A DNA stretch of 17,622 nucleotides, from positions 63,910 to 81,531 of the forward strand of contig MU657187.1 in assembly GCA_026770575.1 (NCBI GenBank), in the 5' to 3' direction. A program made the position numbers and the translations under genes. Positions 1 to 9,296 of this stretch are shown in pieces (the first letter of the stretch is position 1; each line of letters opens with the position of its first letter). Source of the DNA: Pelagophyceae sp. CCMP2097 (Eukaryota; Sar; Pelagophyceae). The notes under the pieces were generated by a model, which saw only the letters and a list, made by a program, of their open reading frames with translations, had not been told where the DNA came from and searched no databases.

Positions 1-61
1 ATGAAATATTAGAAGAGGACTTTCTTGACCCCTCATACCGTCTTGTAAACACACTGAATAA

Positions 62-102
62 GTATTATGACACAATGAAAGTGCAAGCTTTTGTCATAAT
101 AC
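62..102. repeat. 11-bp perfect inverted repeat
   Basis: Positions 62-72 (GTATTATGACA) are the exact reverse complement of 92-102, around a 19-nt loop. It lies in AT-rich DNA with no open reading frame. It could form a small hairpin or be debris of a mobile element; I see nothing that assigns a function. Confidence 0.6.
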
Positions 103-137
103 GATAGGGGAAGGCTTAAGCTCGTAGTGATCCCTAT

Positions 138-505
138 AGAGTTAAGGTCAATTTAAGAACCTGGTCAATTTAAGAACCGACGAAAAAATCGACAAAAGAC
201 GTTCAATATCTCAATAAGGCATTTATAAGACCCAATTAAAATCCATGAAATCCCTTATTGGGATATTATCCGGCTCCAGGGGCCCGGTTCTTAATCTGAC
301 CGGCGTTTTTTTAAAGAACCGATGGTCGGTCCGGACTCTGCCTATGCTAAAATTCTCACGGAGGTCCTCCGCGGACGCTATGATTTGAGGGTGGGTGGAG
401 GGGACCCAGACGCGTACCCTGGCAGCGTCAAAACCGCAAACAACGGCGTCGCCGGGCCGCTGATTTTTTTCCCGCTTAGCCGGTTCTTAAATTGACCTTT
501 ACTCT
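138..505. mobile_element. Possible MITE-like element with 24-bp terminal inverted repeats
   Basis: Positions 138-161 and 482-505 are inverted copies matching at 23 of 24 bases (core GGTCAATTTAAGAACC). A second direct copy of the core lies at 163-178, immediately inside the left end, and a 14/16 match in inverted orientation lies at 286-301. The 368-bp interval has no credible coding sequence, as expected of a non-autonomous DNA transposon. No clear target-site duplication flanks it, so it may instead be a degenerate or nested repeat cluster. The base composition is visibly AT-richer than the genes to the right. Confidence 0.45.
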
Positions 506-519
506 AATCCTTCAATCAA

Positions 520-582
520 AGGACCCGAAGGGCCCTTGCCGTAAACTGACGTTGAATAAACGGCAAGGACCCTTCGGGTCCT
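520..582. repeat. Long hairpin, 23-bp arms
   Basis: Arms 520-542 and 560-582 are complementary at 22 of 23 positions around a 17-nt loop. The single mismatch (C at 533) still allows a G-U pair in RNA. It starts 15 bp beyond the right end of the candidate transposon at 138-505. No run of T follows it and the gene context is eukaryotic, so a bacterial-type terminator is not the natural reading. Confidence 0.7.
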
Positions 583-847
583 GAATAATACCGTGACTGC
601 CACTGTGACTGCCGCACGGTGTTGGATAAAACCTCGCACCTCTGCTTTTCGAGCTCGAGCCCGAGAGTCACGGGCCGCGGCGAGCAGGCACGGCTCGGTC
701 CAGGTCCTGTCGCCTCGCGCCGCGGCCGGGGGTCCGGGTTCGAACCCCGCCGGCGCCGGTACCCGGTACCCTGGGTCGGGGTCGTATCCCATCCGCGGAT
801 CATTTTGTCAGCAGAGGTCTGCGAGCGTCGATACGGAGCGCGTTTCG

Positions 848-2974
848 ATGGAGGCCGACGCGGTCCTATTGCGCGGCGGCGGCAACACGGGGCCGCAGCA
901 GCTCGCGCAGCGGGACGTGCGCCTCGGCGCGGTGAAGCTAGAGTTGGCCGACGCGACGGAGGATGCCGAGGAGAAGCAAGAGCTCGTTGGCGACCTCGTC
1001 CGCAGCGAGAACGATAAGATGACCACCATCAACGAGCTCCGCACCGCGCTGCGCGCGCAAGACCAAGCCGCCGAGGCGCAGCGCCAAGCCGCCGAGGCGC
1101 AGCGCCAAGCCGCCGAGGCGCAGCGCCAAGCCGCCGAGGCGCAGCGCGCGCGAATCGCGGAGCTCGAGGCGCAGCTCCTCCGCGAGCACCAAAACGCCGC
1201 GGATGGCCCGAAGCACAAGCGGCGCAAGCCGGAAGACGCAGCGGCCGAGGCGCAGCGCGCGCGCGTCGCGGAGCTCGAGGCCACGGTCACGGATCGCGAC
1301 GCGGCGGCCGGGGCGCATCGCGCGCACGTCCGAGGCGCAGAGCGCGCGAATCGCAGAGCTCGAGGCTGCGGTCAAGGACTGGATTAAGGACCGTGACGCG
1401 GCGGCCGAGGCGCAGCGCGCGCGCATCGCGCAGCTCGAGGCCGCGGTGACGGACCGCGACGCGACGGCCGAGGCGCAGCATGCGCACGCCGAGGCGCAGA
1501 GCGCGCGTATCGCGCAGCTCGAGGCCACGGTCGCGGACCGTGATGCCACGGCCAAGGCGCAGCGCGCGCGCGACGTCGTCAAACTGAACGTTGGCGGCGC
1601 GCGCTTCGAGACTACGAGGGCCGCGCTGGTCAAGGTCGAGGACTCGATGCTCGGCCGCACGTTTGGCCGCTGCGACGCGATGCTGCAGACGGACCCTTTA
1701 GACGGGTCCATCTTCATCGACCGCGACGGCGAGCAATTCGGCCTAATCCTCGAATTCCTCCGCGGCGACCCTCCGGACGGCCCGCACATGCTCAGGTCGA
1801 TCCGCGCTTTGCCCGAGGCTGTGCAGGAGGCGCTGGTGCAGGAACTGAACTACTTTGGCCTCACGACTGCCGTGTTTGGCGTGCGGCCGTGGACCGACGA
1901 CGCGACGTTCCAACCGGGGCCATTGATGAGCGAACCTCGTTCTACTTGCGGTGCCGTGGTTGCTGGCGGGCGCGTTATTTTAATCGGCGGTTGGAATAAC
2001 TACTGGCCGCGGTTAGGCCACTTTTAAAAGTTTCTAGGGCTTACAATTGTATACAATGTCTAAGAACGATGGAACTGCTCAACACGCAGACCATGGCATT
2101 CACAGCAGGGCCGAAGTTGGACACCTATGAAGAATACCAGAGACATTCGGCTGTTGTTGTCCAGATCGACGCGGAAAGAGTGCTGGTGGTGGGCGGCTAC
2201 TCTAGATGCGATGGATATTTTATGACGGAGATCCTCCACCTCTCGACACTCACTGTCGCGCCGGGGCCGAACATGCTATCGGCGCGAAGAGCTTGTGCCG
2301 CCGTCGCACTCGACGCTCGCAGGATCCTCGTCGTTGGCGGTTACGATGGCGAGTCTTACTTGTCGAGCACGGAGATCCTCAGCCTTGATACGATGGCTTT
2401 TACGCCGGGGCCCGCCATGGCCATTCGACGCTACGGCTGCGCGGCTGTCGCCCTCGACGAGCACCGCGTCATTGTGGCCGGTGGCGATTATTCAGAAGAT
2501 GCTTTGGATACGACGGAGGTCCTCGACGACCATTCAGAAGATGACGATTCATAATATTCGGAAGGTTCAAAAGATGATACGTTTACGATGAAGACGCGGC
2601 CTTCTGCGGCGGCGACGTCGGAGGTCCTCGACGTCCGGACAATGGCGTTCGCGCCCGGCCCGTCGATGGGCTCGGCACGCGAGGACTTTGCGGTCGTGCT
2701 CATCGACCCGCAGCACGTCCTCATCATCGGCGGGATGGACTCACAGGACGAGTCAGGCACGCCGCTGGCCACGACCGAGGTCCTCGACTCGGACGTGGCG
2801 ACGATGGAGTTCGCGCCCGGGCCGACCATGCCGAGCTCACGCAGAGGATGCACAGTGATTCGACTCGACGTCGCGGGAGGACGACCGCGGGTCCTCGTCA
2901 TCGGGAGACACGGAGATGGTTACGCCACAAGGACGACGTTGCTGCTCTCTGTCGAGGATGAGCGGCGTGCATGA
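848..2974 (+). CDS. Coiled-coil / T1 (BTB, KCTD-type) / six-Kelch protein, frameshifted
   Basis: I chose the ATG at 848 because the open frame upstream is low-complexity and unlike the rest. Seen in order: a long Ala/Glu/Gln/Arg coiled coil with four identical heptads; a T1 tetramerisation domain at about 1570-1860 (LNVGGARFETTRAAL, then FLRGDPPDG and LNYFGL); and six Kelch blades (ILIGGW, LVVGGY, ILVVGGY, VIVAGGD, VLIIGGM, VLVIGRH). Models of this type act as oligomerising substrate adaptors for cullin-3 ligases; that role is inferred here. Three breaks need explaining: an extra base near 1329 shifts frame 2 to frame 3; a 53-nt GT-AG intron at 2012-2064 restores the first blade; and an in-frame TAA at 2552-2554 falls inside a possible 105-nt intron, 2519-2623. 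With those corrections the product is about 655 residues. If the frameshift is real, the gene is damaged. The coding region ends with TGA at 2972-2974. Confidence 0.75.
1064..1147 (+). repeat. Four exact 21-bp repeats encoding a heptad
   Basis: Units at 1064, 1085, 1106 and 1127 are identical and each encodes QAAEAQR, one coiled-coil heptad. The exact identity suggests recent slippage or strong homogenisation. Looser copies of the same AEAQR.ARIA.LEA pattern continue to about 1560 and allow the frameshift near 1329 to be located. Confidence 0.9.
2012..2064 (+). other. Inferred intron 1 of the T1-Kelch gene (53 nt)
   Basis: Frame 3 stops at 2025-2027 and the Kelch sequence resumes in frame 2. 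Removing GTTAGG...TAAG joins the halves so that the first blade (GGW...TMELLNTQTMAF) has the same spacing from GG to TMAF as blade 3, within one residue. This is inference from reading frame and blade spacing; a second frameshift is the alternative. Confidence 0.65.
2519..2623 (+). other. Inferred intron 2 of the T1-Kelch gene, bounded by a 15-bp direct repeat
   Basis: Positions 2514-2528 and 2619-2633 are identical (CGGAGGTCCTCGACG). A phase-0 cut before GT in each copy removes exactly 105 nt, including the TAA at 2552-2554. The resulting blade runs GGDYSEDALDTTE then VLDVRTMAF, the same length as blade 3. The excised part is less GC-rich than its flanks. The alternative is a retained duplication with a true stop codon, which would end the protein after four blades. 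Confidence 0.6.
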
Positions 2975-3308
2975 ACGGCGCGCAGTCGGGCGCACGCTGC
3001 AACCATAATTGCAAGCCTCGGCTCTATCTGGGCCTGTGGGCCTGGGGTCGAGCCAGAACCACGGAAGATCTTTGCCCTTGGAAACCGTTCGATCTCTGGA
3101 GCGCCTTGTCTTCTTCTCTGCACGCCCTGCTCGTTCTCTGCTCGTCCACGTCCTGCACGTCCACGACACGCGTCGATACGTGAATATTCTTCCCCCTCCT
3201 TAATTAAAGTGAATATCGCCGAACAGCGTGAGGACCTCGACTCGGTACACTCCTAGAGTAGGCCCTCTCGTCGTCGTTTGTCCGCCTCGCTTTACGGCGT
3301 CGGTGTCC
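2975..3308. other. Intergenic spacer
   Basis: No coding sequence is supported here. It separates the T1-Kelch stop from the TRAPPC12 start and holds one copy of the 22-bp repeat described at 3170-3191. It must contain the 3' end of the first transcript and the promoter of the second, but I see no clear TATA box or polyadenylation signal. Confidence 0.5.
3170..3191 (+). repeat. 22-bp dispersed repeat, copy 1
   Basis: The sequence GCGTCGATACGTGAATATTC plus TT is the exact reverse complement of 10704-10725, about 7.5 kb away. Both copies are intergenic and both are followed in the same sense by a C-rich run. This suggests two fragments of one repeat family. Confidence 0.8.
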
Positions 3309-3536
3309 ATGTCGGCGTCGGACGGCCCGATGCAGCGCGCCGTGCTGCCCACGCGCGCGGCGGACCCACTCTCGGGGAGTGCGACTGCTCGCAAAGTCGT
3401 CGCGCGGCTTCCCTCCTTTGAATCCCTCCTCGGCGCCACCGCGCCGCCCGCGCCGGGCGCGCCGCCGCAGCAGACGGCGACGCTGGACGACGCCGCGGAC
3501 GAGTTCCTCAGGTGCGAAACGGACACGAAAAGGGAA

Positions 3537-3571
<35 letters not shown>

Positions 3572-5414
3572 GGCAACGCAAAGCCCAAATGCCGCCCCGG
3601 GCGCCTACGTGGAAGGCCTCGCCGGGCGTCTCGGGCTTTCTCCCCGGCGGTCTTTACGGCACTATTCTAGGCGCGCCGGCACCGCGCCGGCGCCGGTTTT
3701 GCCGGAGGGCGTGGCCGGGCTGCGGGCCCTGTCTCGGCTTCGGTCCTGGGACGCCATCGTTTCGCGGACGGCTGGCCCAGCGACGGACGCGGCGGCGTGC
3801 GCGCTCTGGCGCGCCGTGGCGCTGCACCATCTGCGGAGGCCGTCGGATGACATTCTAAAGGGCCAGCTGAAAGCGCTCGCACCAGCGCTCGACTACACAA
3901 AAACGCCACCCAACGCGGTCACCGTCTCGCTGCGCATCGCCGCGGCGCACTTTGCCGCAGATGCAGACGCGCGCCTGGCGCTGCTGCAGCAGCTGCTGAA
4001 AGACGTCGGAAGTGGACCGCTCGCAAGGTGCCTCGCCGGGAAACGCCTTTGCGCGGGCCGGCGCGGTTCGGCCTCGCGCTTGTGTCAATTGCGCGTAGGT
4101 GGGTGCGCCTCGCTCTGGCGGACGAGCACTGCGCCTCTGGGCGGTGGCGTCTCGCAGTCGCCGACCTCTCAGCGGCGCGTTTGGCAGTCGTGCGCGACGC
4201 CGTCAAGCCGCATTTGCGCGGCACCGCGAACCACGGCCACGGCTGCGCAAGTGCGGGGCATTTGGACTCTATGCTAGGCCGAATATTTTCGCAGGCGCGT
4301 CCGTCTGCGTCGGGGCGCTCGCGAGGGGAGCTCGCGAGGGTGCTTGCGAGAGCGCTTGCGAGGGGCGCTCCCTGCGAGGGGCGCTTGGAACGGACGCGTT
4401 GGGAGGGGCGCTTGTCGCCGCGTTGAAGCCTGGCTAGGTGTCGATGCTCGCAGAGGCGCGCGATTCGTTCAAACGATCAGAGTTGTGGCTCCGCGTCGCC
4501 GTATCCGATTTCGACGCCTGCGATGACCGCTCGGAAGCCGCGGAGCATGCGCGCGCAAAGGCCATGGCGCTGCCGCATATGCACGCGGCACTGGTACAGT
4601 CCCTATTCCGAGACGCCGCGACGTCCGACGGCGGGAGTAGGTCGCCTTTGCGCGCGACGACTACGCCAATGCGGCATTGGGCTTCAAGGCCGCCGCGCTG
4701 TGCGTCCCAAAGCCGGTGCAAGCTGATGAGTTGCCGCCTCGAGGCCTCTTTCTTAAAGGGTCGTTCTTTCTTAAAGGGTCGTCGCAGTTCAAGGGTCGTT
4801 CTTAGGCACGAAGAGTCCTTTTTCGACGCTCCCGGCGGAGGCGACGATCTCGCGGGGCTCTTCCGCGCGCCGTGGATCGCCGCGTCCGCGCGAGGGCGGC
4901 CGGGCGGCATACGTGGACTGGGAAAGGTGGACCGGACCGACGCTTGCTCGAGGGGCTTCTCGCGGGCCCGTCGTCCTTTGGCGTTCACCTTTGGCGTAGG
5001 TCGGCGGCGACCAACGGCGCGGCGATTTGCGCCTTGTACGTCTGCGACCTCGAGTCTGCAATTTCGCTCCTCGAGGTGCTGCATTCCCGCAAGGTACGCC
5101 GCCGCAAAAAGGACCGCCTCAATAGGCCCTCGTGCGCCGAAACGCGGCGCTGCACCTCACGGACATTGTGGCCTTTAACATTTGTGCTAAAGCCGTGCCC
5201 GTCCAGGTGGAACGCCCGGACAGGCCGATGGCGAAGAGCACGCGCGGGGGAGGTGCGCCACATCAAAGTGTCGTAATGCTCGCCCGCAGGCACGCTCTAC
5301 GACCTGGCCTCGAGCAATTCGTGTGCGGCGCGGCGGAAGCGCGTGCTGCAGCACGTGGCGGCGAGGAGTGGGCTTGGGGACGTGGACGCGGCGTCCTTTC
5401 GCATCGCGGCGTGA
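3309..5414 (+). CDS. TRAPPC12: TRAPPC12-type TPR protein of the TRAPP complex, eight exons
   Basis: The exons I infer are 3309-3511, 3671-4027, 4099-4294, 4438-4593, 4641-4729, 5000-5075, 5126-5183 and 5290-5414. They total 1260 nt in one frame, giving 419 residues. TRAPPC12 is a subunit of metazoan TRAPPIII, a tethering and Rab-exchange complex of ER-Golgi traffic and autophagy. After splicing, the C-terminal two thirds follows the family order: RLRSWDAIV; LWRAVALHHL; SLRIAAAHF; RWRLAVADL; LGRIFSQ then EARDSF across a junction; FARDDYANAALGFKAA; ATNGAAICALYV; SLLEALV across a junction; VAFNICTLYDLASS. These are TPR-like helices. The long acidic N-terminus of the animal protein is missing and only about 67 unrelated residues precede the first intron. 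The ATG at 3309 is the most likely start, although in-frame ATGs lie further upstream. The exon at 4099-4294 carries about 16 extra residues that might hide another intron. Confidence 0.85.
3540..3569. repeat. (CA)15 microsatellite in TRAPPC12 intron 1
   Basis: Thirty bases of perfect CA repeat lie inside the inferred intron 3512-3670. The intron is 159 nt and has no in-frame stop, so a retained transcript would encode a Thr-His run. Length variation in multiples other than 6 nt would break that read-through. Confidence 0.95.
4295..4437 (+). other. GC-AG intron of TRAPPC12 filled with a minisatellite
   Basis: The family sequence runs LGRIFSQ up to 4294 and resumes at 4438. The base after CAG at 4292-4294 is GC, not GT, while the 3' end is CTAG. 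The join preserves frame (143 nt, frame 2 to frame 1) and gives family-like spacing. Inside are five or more loose copies of a GCGCTTGCGAGGGG-like unit. Confidence 0.65.
4747..4782. repeat. 18-bp exact tandem duplication in a TRAPPC12 intron
   Basis: The 18-bp unit TCTTTCTTAAAGGGTCGT occurs twice in tandem within the inferred intron 4730-4999. A degenerate third copy (TTCAAGGGTCGTTCTT) follows at about 4788. Confidence 0.85.
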
Positions 5415-6017
5415 CGTCCGGCCGCATCGTGGCGTGACCCCCTGCCGCATCGCCGCTCGACACCTTCCCGCCGTGCCGCATCGCCGACGAGCTTCCCCGA
5501 GGTGCCCGCCGCCCGACGCGCCTCCCGGAGCGGGCGCCCGGCGGCGCGGGCAGCCGTGGATGCGGCGCGGCCGCTCGAGGACTCTTTTGTACACACTTTC
5601 TCCCCAAAAGGGCTCCGGAGCTATACCGTTCACGAGGGAGCGCCGCGGGTGGCCCCCGCGGCCAGGGAGGGATCCCCGACTCGTATAAGAACCTGTCGCC
5701 ATGCGGGATCACGGGATGCAGCCTAGGCCCATGGGGATCCCATACAGCAGGGTGGATCCCAGGGGCCGTCTGGGATTTGAACGTGGGAGATCGCATGCTT
5801 GATGCCACGCGGTGGATCGTCGAGAACCACCGCACCAGACGTCCTCCGCGGGCCGAGTTTGCCCGGGCCAATCTCACGGCTGGGCGGTCCCCGGGGCTTT
5901 GACTGGTCACCGCGGAGGCGTTATGGAGAGGAGTGCTATGAAGGCCCATTAGTGTTCGTACCCGTGCGCCTTTGGATGCAGTGAACGCACGCCCTTGCTG
6001 CCTCGCCCTTTGTATTT

Positions 6018-6185
6018 TTATATTTGTATACCCTCGTCGCCGTACGGCACCGCCGCCCCCCGCCGCTTCTCCCACTTCCCGCGCGGCGAGGAAGCGCTGC
6101 GCAGGACCGCGGCCAATTCCGACTCGGAGTCGTCCGCCGCCGTGGAACGAAAGAGGGCGCAGGCGAGCCACGCGAGGAGCGGCAT
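6018..6185 (-). CDS. Possible first exon of a secreted protein (weak)
   Basis: Reading leftwards from the ATG at 6185, the product begins MPLLAWLACALFRSTAADD, which looks like a signal peptide with cleavage near STA/ADD. A short charged segment follows. The frame runs to a stop near 6018, but two possible donors come first (GTACGG and GTATAC, at about 6030-6050), so this could be the 5' exon of a spliced gene extending towards 5415. I could not find a convincing downstream exon. No family was recognised. Confidence 0.22.
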   Translation of the reverse strand: MPLLAWLACALFRSTAADDSESELAAVLRSASSPRGKWEKRRGAAVPYGDEGIQI

Positions 6186-6373
6186 CCACGAACTACTCGG
6201 CCGCGCAGTCAACCACGCTCGCAGTCAATCTCCCCGCGCTCGCGGCCCGAGCGCGCACCCGCCTCGCCGAAAGGACCTCCCAGATGGGCCTCCACTACTC
6301 AGAGGGTTACCCGGGGTCTATCTCCCGCGCGCGGGTAGTGTTATCAGTTTGCGGCGGCGCCGCGACGCGGGGC

Positions 6374-6643
6374 CTACGGCTCAGACTTGGCGTCCTCCGA
6401 GTCCGTGGGAAGTATGCAGTGCGCTGCTTGGTCTCCTCCGAGTCCGTGAGGACGCGCAGCCGGCCGGATCTCTGGAGAGAGGGCCTCGGTCGTGGCTTCG
6501 GTCGTGCGCGCGAGGGCCTCGCGCTGCGCCTCGGAGATCAAATCTGCGGTGTGGTGCCGCTCCGCGACGGCCACGATCAGCGCCGCAAGGGCCGCCGCGC
6601 CGCCGGGCTCGCCGCACGACCGCACCCCGCGCGGACGCACCAT
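6374..6643 (-). CDS. Possible minus-strand exon or small ORF (weak)
   Basis: From the ATG at 6643 the frame encodes about 89 residues. The middle (AALAALIVAVAERHH then ISEAQREALARTTEATTEAL) looks helical, and its codons mostly end in G or C like the confident genes. The last 30 residues lose this character, suggesting an unrecognised donor. No family was recognised. It may share a gene with the segment at 6018-6185. Confidence 0.25.
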   Translation of the reverse strand: MVRPRGVRSCGEPGGAAALAALIVAVAERHHTADLISEAQREALARTTEATTEALSPEIRPAARPHGLGGDQAAHCILPTDSEDAKSEP

Positions 6644-7283
6644 GGGCGAGATTCCTTTCTTGGATCAGGTGGTTTATCACCCCAACGCACGGCCGTTTCG
6701 ACCGGGCGCGCGCGTCGATGGCACAAAAAACTCCGGGTCGGGTCGGATCGAACGGCCCTGAAATTATACCGGACCTTGTGTTTCGAATGTGGAGCGCAGA
6801 CAAATGTCGAAGACTGGGGTCCCTGGGACCAGGAGGCGCTCGAAGCCCACGCTGCAATTGTCTTTGTGTAGACAGAGTCCTCGAGAAACGGGATTTGAGC
6901 CTTGGATTTTCAAATGTCGTCGCGGCAGGCGCACCTCGTCGTGCGAGCCACGGCAGCGCCCGCGCCGCCTTCGTTTATCGCGGGACGGTCGTTTTCCAAA
7001 CAAATCGCCTCTAGATCTCCCACAGCCCAACAAATCACCTCTCCCACAGCCCGGCGACGCCTCGATGCGCCGAAATCCGATCATGGCCCGTCGCTTCTCG
7101 CCTCCAACGGGGGGCCATCCGACGACTCGACGTCGGCGACTCGTCTGCTTCTCGCAAAGGGAGGATTTGCTGCCTTCCTGGTTCCTAGTTTCGGCTCGAT
7201 CGCGCGCGTACGTCGTCTCGCGCCGCGCTTCGCCGCGAATCGGCTGCCGCGGACCGCGCCGCGCCCCCGCGCCCACCGCGCCA

Positions 7284-8961
<1,678 letters not shown>

Positions 8962-9296
8962 CGGTGCACCCCGACCGCGCAAAAACGGCTACGCCCGCAG
9001 AAAGGCGAGGCGCGCCGCGCTCCTCGTGTCGCGTTTAAAGGTCGCAGAGCGATTCGGAGCCGCGACGGGCCACTTGCCAAGGAGGGTTCGGGCCACTTGC
9101 AAAGGCGATTTGGGAGCACTTACTTTCCAAGGCGACTTGGGAGCCCGGAGATCTCGCCGACGGGCGTCGGGCATCAGGAGGGCCGTCCTGCTGACCCAGA
9201 GGCACTGGGGCCCAAGGAAGCTTCCAGTAGCCTTGTCTGACTCCGAAATCGGCGATAGCGTGGCCCCGAAGTTCCGGTCGGAAGCCCGCCGTCGAC
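8962..9296. other. Intergenic spacer with short direct repeats
   Basis: This lies between the Rab6 stop and the UPF0225 start. GGGCCACTTGC occurs at 9068 and 9091, and AAGGCGAYTTGGGAGC occurs at about 9102 and 9129, an interleaved pair of diverged direct repeats. I see no gene. Confidence 0.55.

Larger units (their letters stand above)
5415..7283. other. Long region without an assignable gene
   Basis: Open frames here have Arg/Pro/Ala-rich, low-information translations on both strands, as expected of GC-rich non-coding DNA. Notable contents: a near-duplicate of the TRAPPC12 stop region (CGCATCGYGGCGTGAC at 5400 and 5422); a GGATCC-rich stretch at 5720-5770; the repeated motif TCCTCCGAGTCCGTG at about 6393 and 6434; a direct repeat of TCCCACAGCCC near 7018 and 7041; and two minus-strand segments with more protein-like composition, listed separately. 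Confidence 0.5.

Noticed and set aside
732..765. tRNA-like B-box (GGTTCGAACCCC) on the plus strand
   Set aside because: A T-arm with four pairs can be drawn, but no matching acceptor stem, D-arm or A-box lies at the right distance upstream. TTCGAA is also palindromic, so it appears on both strands.
593..847. N-terminal extension of the T1-Kelch protein
   Set aside because: The frame is open, but the translation is Arg/Ala/Gly-rich and low-information, and it overlaps the hairpin-flanking repeat. The ATG at 848 is preferred.
5760..5850. tRNA or tRNA-derived SINE on the minus strand (GTTCAAATCCC)
   Set aside because: The T-stem fails after the first pair, the A-box match is poor and no clover-leaf closes. 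A degenerate tRNA relic cannot be excluded.
5263..6189. 308-residue open frame on the minus strand
   Set aside because: It overlaps the last TRAPPC12 exon antisense, is Arg/Pro/Ala-rich and shows no domain; typical of chance open frames in GC-rich DNA.
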